A stretch of 23,505 nt of DNA, taken from the IMG/VR virus record IMGVR_UViG_3300006751_000144, positions 1 to 23,505 of that record; one strand, given 5' to 3'. The stretch comes from a virus. Shown one piece after another: positions 18,601-23,505 of the stretch; the stretch's first letter is position 1, and the number at the start of each line of letters is the position of its first letter. The notes under the pieces were generated by a model. The model saw only the letters and a list, made by a program, of their open reading frames with translations. It searched no databases and had not been told where the DNA came from. Position numbers and translations under genes: made by a program.

Positions 18601-20216
18601 TTTTTAAGCCTGTTGCCGGCACAGAATATGATTTAGAAACAATACTTGCCGAATGCGCAGTAATCTATTGGCGTGTTGATCCGGGAGTTCAAGTGAAGGA
18701 TCCGTCTGACGCCGACCAACGTCCGAATACAGTATTAGTATCATCTTTTCCTCAAAAGAGTTATGATTCTCTTATGGTAACTGGAACCGCTGGCGCTGGA
18801 GTAGAATTTAGATCTTTTTATGGTGGCAAAACTATTAATCATAATATTATGCAGTTAAGTGCAAGTTTTAATTTATTTGGCGTAGAAGCTGTCACAGAAA
18901 CAGAAACTAATAAATTTGGAACAACAACTAAGCAGATCAATAAAACTGTTGGTTCGCGTTGGGTAATACAGCCAAAGTTTGAAACTCCAATGTTAAATTT
19001 CAACGATGAAGGTGTGCATCCAATCACCGAAGCCGCAGGGAATTTAACAATTCCAACATTTGGTTCTGCTTCTGTTCCAAGAGGCATGTGGCATCAATTT
19101 GGCATAATTGAACCAGATTCGAAAAAAGGAATTTTTATAGAAATAGATGATATTCCAACTGCCTGGTTAAGAAATCATTATGATGTAGTGCAGGAGGATT
19201 CTATATATAATCTTGATGATGCAGCCGGTAAGGGAGAAACTATGTATCAAAAGTATAATTCCTTGACTGATTTATTAGGATTTACCAGCAACAATAGTAA
19301 AGTTAGATTGGGAGAATTAGCAGAGACTCAAACATTAAGAGAGGCTATTGTTGCTGTTCCTTATATTTTGAATACTTCTGGTGATGTGACAGGGGATATT
19401 AATGCTCAATTATCTGCGACAACACGTTCGACATCAAAGGAATTTTTCGAAATTCCAGAAGAAAGATTAACAGCGGCAAAGGAAGAGACAGATGGTAGTC
19501 TAGTTGGCGATTCATTAGATGCTGCTGGAGAATCTATTAGAAAACTTATTCAAAAAATGGATAGATACATTTTGCCACCACAATTTGATTTCTTAAATAA
19601 TGATAGTGTTACTCCTATTGTGATGTATATGTTTGAGTTCGAATATAAATTGGATAGAGATGATCTATCGTATATTTGGCAAAATCTTGCCCCTAGAAAC
19701 TATAAAGATATGAAATTAGAAACTCAATCAGTGGCGCATGAATTAATTAATACAGAACTTCTTGATGAAGATAATATCATGGATAATGAAAATCTTCGCT
19801 GGATGGTATTTAAAGTCAAACAAAGAGGGCAAACAAATTATTGGGATGAAATTGCTTCTCAAGTAAATCGCGCCAATGCAAGTGCTGCCTCTAAGACATC
19901 ACGGGGTAAAAAAAGCAGACAGTCTCAAAAGCAAAAAAGACAAGAAACCAGCGAAAAAGCTGGTGGGGCATTTAGTAAAAGAAGTGAAGGGGCTGATGAT
20001 TATGAATTGAATTTTAATTGGCCTTATGATTATGTCTCGTTTGTTGAAATGGTAAAAATTGACGCGGAAGTGTTATATGAAGAAGAAACAATACAGGAAA
20101 AAAATGATACCACTGCAAGCGAACAAGTGTTGTCCGATATTCAAGCCGGCACCACTGGCGGCGGCGGAAGAAGTGGTGGAAGAAGTGGAGGCCGCGGCCA
20201 GGGAGGTTTAAAGTAA
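9675..20216 (+). CDS. Giant mosaic LamG-containing baseplate/fibre protein (3513 aa)
   Basis: The dominant gene of the window. Readable layout: residues 1-120, a helical N-terminus with a DYSDPASFAKYGSA motif and PRTNGY; about 200-390, a LamG-like lectin fold (VTVEFWAKTGS to LDEFRFWKAYRN); about 500-660, a helical segment with YKSKGTEKSIRN at 609-620, recalling the KGT motif of P2 gpI-type tail proteins; about 780-925, a second LamG-like segment ending SDVLFSNVKYWTKYLDD; about 1040-1165, a helical region with IDYYKWFDDSL and HVLERNKY (1149-1156); GGHQSRH at 1436-1442; about 1740-1975, the clearest LamG domain (GWWRLNEN, MTFSAWIYK, WTHVAVTYD, YVNG, GQISDVAVWNSILS); FHPYKGFYPAQRT at 2621-2633; a C-terminal domain near 3295-3390 (LPPQFDFLN); a Lys/Arg/Ser linker near 3402-3440; and a Gly/Arg tail. 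It overlaps gene 4 by 11 bases, indicating coupling. Likely role: baseplate-proximal wedge or fibre protein with receptor-binding lectin folds. The gp7/gpI link is inference; a plain tail-fibre role is the alternative. Confidence 0.68.
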   Translation: MSIKKLFGSTDKPNKYLSDTTEKEAFQEIESARNLKALSEKQNTYVPQVDYSDPASFAKYGSAYLYYKSSMERVADFFPYDGSDAEINEYHNKSLDIDKYIFNNLYPRTNGYIHISSDGWGTLSGSKYSGFGLPSSLEYIDFKGGPNTITASNAAALFGNPNSSNTNTANIYDTDIYTTAKLPSNFGSGSRESNLKSNFDDGVTVEFWAKTGSLGAALTNKQVFVDIWNNEVSSSAYGGSVGANPNPVYGRITIAYQVPLERFVITAQSGSTGIFEQKIGTSLTGSLSDWKHYAVSFYNSGSSFITNLHVDGKLNDSNSIAGLNVNEINSKNMVGRIGALLSSPSGAAGSAQQTQNMVGAGKLSGSLDEFRFWKAYRNSHEIAKHYFTQVRGGANTDISNTTLGLYYKFNEGITGTSTTDSVVLDYSGRISNGTWTGYSTTSRNTGSAIISASAAGVEYEDPIIRTNHSDVTSLKKALLDSGSYHDNTSISSMLSMIPSWIVEEQEKAEDGNVQVMSHIIGAYFDKLHLMITALPKFNSQTHTSASYTPLAFAQHLPQSLGLYTPEIFVDSDVLERFMNRNQTMLFEGDLIETKNLIYLNLYNNLTNIYKSKGTEKSIRNVFRCFNVDEKVLRFNTYAHNATYELKDNFQQTLINKPLINLNKKDNLTAVIYQAADAANGESLGYISGSNGAGDPGGAGGGNDAYEDKYGFTAESSVIFPKFNQIANNFDRNYADVSLFGMYTVNTGSANSLNGTDTTFVDEDFANFQVMAVKDKHLSKNVYFKLTSSISPYSFPELTSSTFFNVYDDNHWNFSVRLKPSNYPLTDIVTGSEGYTYDVIFKGINTFIGTIQDSFTLTGSVSKEVGRNILRSAKRLYAGARRTNVTGNVLQYSDVLFSNVKYWTKYLDDSSIERHLYDFENRGVSGSYQPTSPRDANIKNVNILNLNTLALDWNFENVTSSNTDGTFVVTDMSSGSALIRDNYGWIGKVAGYQHTGYGKSFATSSSDVITKEAINVFKYIDPEKVVSSDMVQILTEDDKVFGTPDSIPSYRYTLEKSMHNAISEEMLKFFAGAVDFNNVIGEPVNRYRAEYKTLRKLREIFFRKVVAIKDVEDYIDYYKWFDDSLAQIIGQLLPASSDFESDVFNTIESHVLERNKYETKFPTLEFKATPPEASFEGIGAKLYPPRGGATPTGSGPLDNYVKRKTNINEVYWKNRAERDSVEITSGDSTVDAQRLIIRDIVASVPAFSRSFPTLSSIGGVKYLDSKFRYKQLVKLYNFEILSPFSPKTSFFKGGMNFEQKKSLQFTYTALYPFGPVNRTNSVFVPKNVLFAHVSDLEGLKETHLDNINSSSNPSQKTKRYFKVQHGRDWEEGGGYSNVKSSFSFPFNVMSSSVKTGFNKIVVDRVTGGIEITNLHHDAYGADLDIPMQGNFTNYAVGGHQSRHVPLNTGSDDYTNRPEAWKILLDTCGAIDGITGAIGMVGADYPWPEANAVGANPYPMTASQKAVYYRDGIAKRPVNIRNIHHTTGAASAGGTGSTILGNYNHQYDIVSTQGAYSNPRRFVEQQPTLPAPVLSHFTGVAARSSSTNVINNFINLHRGTEGHFDFNLTYAPTGISGSDNKSVMINRFSNPGGIEVMSRGFQNLRDGEFSQYNSTNYRNLTVIKPHQGSRGTISEPTGTEGGPSIRVYDIHSNDYGLRSHLSRHTGKFGRDSLIYPVDELREPYNLNKPFIGYSGVETYRTTGSLQGWWRLNENVSSAPNLPADSSTKGRTGAFDAADDRPDFSSSAFPSRYVQTSSCGFSGDADGVNIGAAGTWNAIIGSAAASTKKMTFSAWIYKVGDGGGNYGRILEFGDGDVRFYTNNVESIYFDVTAWSGANAQWHATSPFSLTTWTHVAVTYDATSTNNNPIIYVNGIAKTVTEDTAPAGTYGAIATNACYIGNRSDAARGFNGQISDVAVWNSILSPEEIKAIYNASKLPTLAGPGVSADQFPGFHKTHRNSFKKGRLSSSVGIFENGTVLISSSYDNFYVQHPIPRSDRQYSWYTSSLAPGSTDLRYYGYMPLKPSPAAGYYSGSDGKYVSFFNFVSASAVGDVQTKRAVNKNFAQPTVGRLNILTVDPVSGGTDNIIGFTPVLPWAGPTRGADDSLGPDSSYFNSDVLNNALYKPHLNPLSSSVVGNRANYFNLLMTRRGNSFGWSWQRILHQYDNPILTQERKNNRITMITGSDQNLVGYRLTPVSMKGRPTLINFQLSSDEDITLKVTDNNNKIFFEETAMNNLIIESTDGITTPYDQLLPILQENYSINWIVYSEALYPSTYNEFFSSSIQRSGYNNGFWRDNRENRADLGNTLRNAFNTRNVNISQSSWVLDAPKDFLTRGEPATWRNGGLPIVFQLSGNASAGTLQNIYSHCVPTSSVLNAGGRVGYPIADPNDKQRFGALVPMALYARKHTNFSPSSVTSPQGVRVAETGSNPTQHSNQWNTSFHVELFAGEALWEAGTQAGIITSSVSSQGTTKQALQPGFQSIPSEPWFDKYSDYNNDMKLIAKDYSIIPEFRISEHIEDYVNYGLFASTKTDTFGIPGTHLSSSQSTFYKDYSNSDFMNNFLNIKEDSLLNATEIRLVCSAAIRFHPYKGFYPAQRTVDLVSQFSKSYGSGFFATSSEDGVKSMSKVDVPTPDTILDSYGGMMRPLTQTLFAPGILYNSIKSGLAVDYPVITDEYKIKKEHYGHNSSMVDGGADETGVGFWALAATSSLGGSGRGCPISGAYWDQRLPFETIIEPEKRITDLNLIDIEPHPSASLNVTASLLGGTYDDIYTRMASNFFGEIGNFFLKDKEFTKLRSGVVSDNLKFKAGSSGGPYGARIKLKRSKFGSRNYQFESGAYGGSGSPAGYSKQGGAYYDTDGANFLTSSYFPIPQDPRVNLDYKESFTMYSRPSAFGPPVAGRPWGTASFFESTERTHPLDCFNGFYGAHTPPYYDGEAWADIIFKPVAGTEYDLETILAECAVIYWRVDPGVQVKDPSDADQRPNTVLVSSFPQKSYDSLMVTGTAGAGVEFRSFYGGKTINHNIMQLSASFNLFGVEAVTETETNKFGTTTKQINKTVGSRWVIQPKFETPMLNFNDEGVHPITEAAGNLTIPTFGSASVPRGMWHQFGIIEPDSKKGIFIEIDDIPTAWLRNHYDVVQEDSIYNLDDAAGKGETMYQKYNSLTDLLGFTSNNSKVRLGELAETQTLREAIVAVPYILNTSGDVTGDINAQLSATTRSTSKEFFEIPEERLTAAKEETDGSLVGDSLDAAGESIRKLIQKMDRYILPPQFDFLNNDSVTPIVMYMFEFEYKLDRDDLSYIWQNLAPRNYKDMKLETQSVAHELINTELLDEDNIMDNENLRWMVFKVKQRGQTNYWDEIASQVNRANASAASKTSRGKKSRQSQKQKRQETSEKAGGAFSKRSEGADDYELNFNWPYDYVSFVEMVKIDAEVLYEEETIQEKNDTTASEQVLSDIQAGTTGGGGRSGGRSGGRGQGGLK
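14890..15600 (+). other. LamG-like domain segment inside the giant gene, possibly inserted
   Basis: This stretch encodes about residues 1740-1975 of the giant protein and reads as one self-contained LamG/concanavalin jelly-roll, from GWWRLNEN to the helix LSPEEIKAIYNAS. It lies between a segment containing HLSRHTGKFGRDSL and a segment containing FPGFHKTHRNSFKK, which I recall as near neighbours in related marine phage proteins that lack a lectin domain here. The first 200 bases (about 14930-15130) are visibly richer in G and C than the flanks. Both points suggest a domain gained by recombination; neither was tested by alignment. Confidence 0.45.
20166..20189 (+). repeat. Two tandem 12-base repeats in the 3' end of the giant gene
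   Basis: The unit GGAAGAAGTGGW occurs twice in a row and encodes the repeated Gly-Arg-Ser-Gly part of the Gly/Arg-rich tail. It is in frame, so changes in copy number would lengthen or shorten the tail without a frameshift. Confidence 0.7.
20190..20199. repeat. Perfect 10-base GC palindrome GGCCGCGGCC
   Basis: An uninterrupted palindrome made only of G and C in an otherwise AT-rich region. It lies two bases before the GGGAGG ribosome binding site of the next gene and within the last codons of the giant gene. It has no loop, so the hairpin would be short; an effect on translation of the next gene is speculation. Confidence 0.6.
20201..20206 (+). promoter_or_regulatory. Ribosome binding site of the 329-residue protein gene
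   Basis: GGGAGG overlaps the last coding bases of the giant gene and stands 13 bases before the ATG at 20220, somewhat further than usual. It is the only purine-rich GGAGG-type site nearby, which supports that start and suggests translational coupling across the stop at 20214-20216. Confidence 0.6.
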
Positions 20217-20219
20217 AAA

Positions 20220-21209
20220 ATGGCAAAATTCATCAATAAAAAAGAACAAGTTTATGATTTAAAACTCACCAGCTATGGACATTATTTGCTGTCTATTGGT
20301 AGATTTAAACCAATGTATTATACTTTTTTAGATGATAATGTTTTATATGATGGAGCGTATGCTGGCTTAACTGAAAGTCAAAATGATATTCGTAAGAGAA
20401 TCAAAGAAGACACGCCGTATCTTGAAAGCTTTGTTTTATTTAGAAATATTGAATCTGGATCTGTTCCACCTGATGGTGCTGGAAGGACGGATACACTTGT
20501 AACTCCAACAATGGCTAAACCAACAACAGATGCATTTAGATTTAATGGAATAATTGGTGACGCTTATTTGGATGGAGACACCCAATCAGCGCCAGCCTGG
20601 AAGATAGTATCTTTGCAAGGAAAAATAACTTCTTCATATTTTGAAGATGTGAAAAATATTGATAAAGTTCCTCAAATTAATATAAGTGCATCTTATAGAT
20701 TAAGAACAGTTGATGCTGATTTTAACGTTAATCCAGATAATATTAGAAGTCTTATTGATAGAACGCAAAAATTTATTGATAATAGAATTATTATTCTTGA
20801 ATCAGATGATCCATTGTTGTATATCGAAGAAGTAAATACAGAATTCTTAACAGAGAATTTTGATCTTGAGGTGTTTGAGGTGCTGACAGGATCCACTCCA
20901 GATGAATATGATACGTTAGTTCGAAAATACTTTAGAAGTGTTATTCCTCAAATAGAAAATGGATTAATGCTTTCCCCAACACAAGAAAGAACAACAATAG
21001 AAAGCCTAACAACAGGTAGTGTGGAGTATTATTTTGATGTTTTGGCTGATTTGCAAATCGATAAAAAAGCAGCCTGTAGGGGAGCAGGGGATTTCAATAA
21101 GAAATCATATTATATTGATATTGATTTTGATTGCGAATCAGATGAAGAAAAAGATTTATTCTTTGATATTTATGGTGTAGCAACGGAGCCTGAGTTATGT
21201 CAAGATTAA
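20220..21209 (+). CDS. Conserved phage structural protein of unknown role (329 aa)
   Basis: A 329-residue acidic protein. I recognise the type but not a named function. The N-terminus (residues 13-44) reads DLKLTSYGHYLLSIGRFKP then MYYTFLDDNVLYDG, a pattern I recall from conserved proteins beside giant structural genes in marine phages. Then come a helical, charged DIRKRIKEDTPYLESFVLF region, a beta-rich centre (WKIVSLQGKITSSYFED, VPQINISASYRLRT) and a C-terminus rich in Asp/Glu/Tyr/Phe, with Cys in ACRGAG, DFDCES and the final ELCQD. No signal peptide, transmembrane helix or catalytic motif is visible. The gene follows the giant gene by three bases and overlaps the next by 13, so it is probably co-expressed in fixed proportion with them. 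A baseplate or tail accessory role is inferred from context. Confidence 0.6.
   Translation: MAKFINKKEQVYDLKLTSYGHYLLSIGRFKPMYYTFLDDNVLYDGAYAGLTESQNDIRKRIKEDTPYLESFVLFRNIESGSVPPDGAGRTDTLVTPTMAKPTTDAFRFNGIIGDAYLDGDTQSAPAWKIVSLQGKITSSYFEDVKNIDKVPQINISASYRLRTVDADFNVNPDNIRSLIDRTQKFIDNRIIILESDDPLLYIEEVNTEFLTENFDLEVFEVLTGSTPDEYDTLVRKYFRSVIPQIENGLMLSPTQERTTIESLTTGSVEYYFDVLADLQIDKKAACRGAGDFNKKSYYIDIDFDCESDEEKDLFFDIYGVATEPELCQD
21185..21188 (+). promoter_or_regulatory. Ribosome binding site of the right-edge gene
   Basis: GGAG lies eight bases before the ATG at 21197, inside the end of the preceding coding region. It fixes the start of the last gene at this ATG and implies a 13-base overlap with the previous gene. 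Confidence 0.6.
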
Positions 21210-23505
21210 TATTTAAAGGTGATATTGTTAAGAACTTTGGAGAGTTTTTTCCTGCGCCTTTTGTTGAAAAAGTAACAATAGAAACCGATTCTTTGACGGC
21301 TGAATTGGCGCTGCATATTATTATAAATGAAGACAGAGAAGTAACAGATGTCTTAACAGAATTGGGTGATTTATCATTTTATTTAATGGCAGTAACAGAT
21401 GAAGACAAAATAAGCAATATTATTAGCAGAGAGGCAAATGTTTTTGGAGTATTAAATGAGCTTATTACTTATGAGGGATATACAGAAGGTATATATGAAA
21501 CTAGCGAGATGAGCAAAGCAGAAGTAGAGGCAGCAGCAACAGCAGCAATAGCAACAATAGGAGAATATGAACAAACAACAATTTCAGAATTTGAAACCGC
21601 CGCCGAAGATCTATATGATGATAATGGAAATAAAATATTAAGATTAACTAAAGAAGTTTTATTTACGGACTTGGCAAGTGCTGGTTGGGATTTTTTTGAA
21701 AACATCAGTTTATTTGCTTTTTCTTCGATAATAAATTTTAGTGATTCCACGAGTATTGAAATAGATGATAAATTAGAAATACTTCCATTATTAGATAATA
21801 GTATTAGTGATATTGTTTTCGAACCTGTATTTGAAGGTGGATATTTAGCAGGACAAAAAGAAATAAAATGGTTTGATCCTAACGGTGGAATTTTTGATGG
21901 GATCCCGTTGCAGTCACTTCATGCTGGATACTTTAAACCTGATAAGATAACACATAAAGAAATAACAGACGATTTCGAAGGGTTATTGGAAGAGTATGAA
22001 GGTTTAGCAGAAACAAACACTTCAATTGAGAATGCAGTAAACAGTATATCTTACATACTATCAGTTTATGGATATGAACCTGATTTGATTCCGAGATTAA
22101 ATGAATTTCGAAAAGCATTTCCTAGTAAAAGTTCTGCAACGCCACTTGGTAAATTATATTCTAGATTTAAATCGAAATTATTTGTTTCCAATAAACTTGT
22201 ATTGCAAGGAGAGAAATTACAAAAAAAAGTAACTTCTAATCCCGTTGTGGTGGACGCCACTGAACCATCACCAGGAGAGTGGGAAGTTACGGCAGTGGAT
22301 GATGATTTAAGTGATAGTGATTTTCTGTATGAGAAGTGGTATGTGTCTAATCAGTCAATTATAAAAGAAGGAGATACGTATGCAAATTATGTTAATGGCG
22401 GCGGTTTCTTTTTCTTTGATTTAGAGAAATATATCTACAACGCATCTAATTTATCAACTATATTTAATATATCAAAATTAGAAAGTTTGTTTGGTGTTGG
22501 AGTGTCAAATAAAGGAATAAGTGTTAACGAGGCAACGTTAAAAAGAAATTCAATCGATTCTGACGGCCTTTCCGTCGCCAACGCCTCTATCACGATGACG
22601 GCGACAATTAATGTAAATCCAAGAACCACTGGAATAGCGATTGAAAAAGAAGAAGGCGAGGCTTATACAGAAATTTCAACTGAAGATGGAACAGAATATT
22701 CGTATTTATGTTTGCGTAATTTTGGTTTAGCAAACGAAGAAGTAGATACATATCGTTTGATGTGTTTTGAGTTTCAAGATTTGTATCCTGAGTCAATGGT
22801 GAGTACATTCCAAGAACCTCTTGATCATTTTTATAGAGCTACTGTGACTCTAGAAGACACATCCCATGAGATAGTTGAGTCAATAATTGAACATTATTAT
22901 TCTTATTTATCTGATATTGAAGATTATATGGAAATAGTGTCAGAAGAATGTAATTATAATAATATAGATGGTAGATTTAACGATTTTTTTATTGACAATG
23001 TGATTGCGGCTTTTGAGGGTGATTTAGAGAACGCTCCTTGGATACGTGGCCCTATTATTTATAATTTTCATCGTGATTTATTGTTTGATACTTTTGGCGG
23101 TGATCATAATGAAATTATTGAGGCTTCTAAAGTAATGAGTGATAGAATAAGCCCCTATGCTGGAACTTTTGATAGAGTTGAGGTGTTTTTCAAAAAATTC
23201 AAAGATCTATATGATACCTATTATGCTATCGATAGCTCAACAGAGATAGGAGAAGCAATTATTCAGTTCAAACTCTCCAGCGCGAATGAAAAGACATACA
23301 GTGTAAAATTTTCAGATGTTCCTGTGGTTTATGATAGTACACTTGCTGACGAATTAGCCGCCGAAGCCGCAGCCTACGCTGAAGAACAAAGATCAGGGCG
23401 ACAGGAAACAACTATGCATACTACGGTTCGAGAATTTATACAGTCTATTTCTGATTGGACTGATCAGTATGAATCTTTAAGTTCCGAAGTAGACGACTTA
23501 TTAGA
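21197..23505 (+). CDS. Large phage protein, 3' end outside the window
   Basis: An open frame runs from the ATG at 21197 to the last base without a stop: 769 complete codons plus two bases. It starts MSRLIFKGDIVKNFGEF. Residues about 105-140 are an Ala/Glu/Thr-rich helix, possibly coiled coil, encoded by GCA/ACA triplet runs. Later come a Lys-rich region with PLGKLYSRFKSKLF, a short Phe-rich NGGGFFFFDLEKYIYNAS segment, a beta-rich part (SITMTATINV), a FEFQDLYPESMVSTFQEP segment, and a long helical acidic C-terminal portion with several Tyr-rich helices and an Ala/Glu-rich run. There is no signal peptide and no motif I can assign. The genomic position, after the giant baseplate gene and overlapping the 329-residue gene by 13 bases, suggests a virion structural protein. 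The family is unknown to me; an adhesin or fibre role cannot be excluded. Confidence 0.65.
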   Translation, partial: MSRLIFKGDIVKNFGEFFPAPFVEKVTIETDSLTAELALHIIINEDREVTDVLTELGDLSFYLMAVTDEDKISNIISREANVFGVLNELITYEGYTEGIYETSEMSKAEVEAAATAAIATIGEYEQTTISEFETAAEDLYDDNGNKILRLTKEVLFTDLASAGWDFFENISLFAFSSIINFSDSTSIEIDDKLEILPLLDNSISDIVFEPVFEGGYLAGQKEIKWFDPNGGIFDGIPLQSLHAGYFKPDKITHKEITDDFEGLLEEYEGLAETNTSIENAVNSISYILSVYGYEPDLIPRLNEFRKAFPSKSSATPLGKLYSRFKSKLFVSNKLVLQGEKLQKKVTSNPVVVDATEPSPGEWEVTAVDDDLSDSDFLYEKWYVSNQSIIKEGDTYANYVNGGGFFFFDLEKYIYNASNLSTIFNISKLESLFGVGVSNKGISVNEATLKRNSIDSDGLSVANASITMTATINVNPRTTGIAIEKEEGEAYTEISTEDGTEYSYLCLRNFGLANEEVDTYRLMCFEFQDLYPESMVSTFQEPLDHFYRATVTLEDTSHEIVESIIEHYYSYLSDIEDYMEIVSEECNYNNIDGRFNDFFIDNVIAAFEGDLENAPWIRGPIIYNFHRDLLFDTFGGDHNEIIEASKVMSDRISPYAGTFDRVEVFFKKFKDLYDTYYAIDSSTEIGEAIIQFKLSSANEKTYSVKFSDVPVVYDSTLADELAAEAAAYAEEQRSGRQETTMHTTVREFIQSISDWTDQYESLSSEVDDLL

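Larger units (their letters stand above)
2270..18621. repeat. Dispersed 8-base palindrome TGCCGGCA, six copies
   Basis: Copies read by eye start at 2270, 3717, 7435, 7859, 13069 and 18614, in three different genes. They occur in two reading frames (Leu-Pro-Ala or Met-Pro-Ala as NNG-CCG-GCA, and Ala-Gly-Thr as GCC-GGC-ACN). A single codon-pair preference therefore does not fully explain them. The core GCCGGC is also found at 1860, 12303, 16071, 18201, 18312 and 20145 with other flanks. Function unknown. Confidence 0.6.

Noticed and set aside
20190-20199. GGCCGCGGCC palindrome as a transcription terminator
   Set aside because: It has no loop of workable size and no T-run follows; it lies inside coding sequence just before a ribosome binding site.
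21197-21209. Programmed frameshift joining gene 6 and the right-edge gene
   Set aside because: No slippery heptamer is visible in the overlap, and the downstream gene has its own ATG and GGAG site.
1008-22808. Many short minus-strand and alternate-frame open frames of 60-93 codons
   Set aside because: All lie inside long, well-supported + strand genes, lack good ribosome binding sites or family motifs, and look like shadows of AT-rich coding DNA.

Overview
The window looks like a late structural (baseplate and tail) block from a large contractile-tailed bacteriophage (Caudoviricetes, myovirus-like), most likely environmental or marine. The evidence is a GPW/gp25-type baseplate wedge protein directly followed by a gp6/Baseplate_J-type wedge protein. 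Around them are very large uncharacterised proteins of a style I associate with marine phages. The DNA is clearly AT-rich, with scattered very GC-rich codon clusters. No host gene, integrase, tRNA, rRNA, CRISPR or insertion sequence is visible. I cannot name the phage or the host from the sequence.

Layout: all seven genes are on the + strand and almost back to back. (1) Bases 1-5775: 3' part of a giant structural protein, open at the left edge. (2) 5802-6170: gp25-like wedge/sheath-initiator protein. (3) 6186-7982: gp6/J-like wedge protein. (4) 7982-9685: protein with a DNRLRE-like N-terminal domain. (5) 9675-20216: a 3513-residue mosaic protein with several LamG-like (concanavalin-fold) segments, a possible gpI/gp7-like segment, and a Gly/Arg-rich tail. 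(6) 20220-21209: 329-residue protein of a conserved but unassigned type. (7) 21197-23505: 5' part of another large protein, open at the right edge. The non-coding gaps are 26, 15 and 3 bases; the other junctions overlap by 1, 11 and 13 bases. There is no gene-free stretch above 26 bases and no convincing terminator or promoter, so the block is probably one translationally coupled transcript.

How the genes may work together: gp25 and gp6/J proteins form the conserved core of contractile baseplates, with gp7 (gpI in P2) as the third wedge member. The giant gene 5, two genes downstream of gp6/J, carries an interior segment with a KGT-type motif in the position where P2 has gpI. It may therefore be an enlarged wedge/fibre protein that combines baseplate attachment with carbohydrate- or surface-binding lectin folds. 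Genes 1, 4, 6 and 7 are probably virion components of the same baseplate, judged mainly from context. Family resemblances are from memory and motif reading; no search was run.
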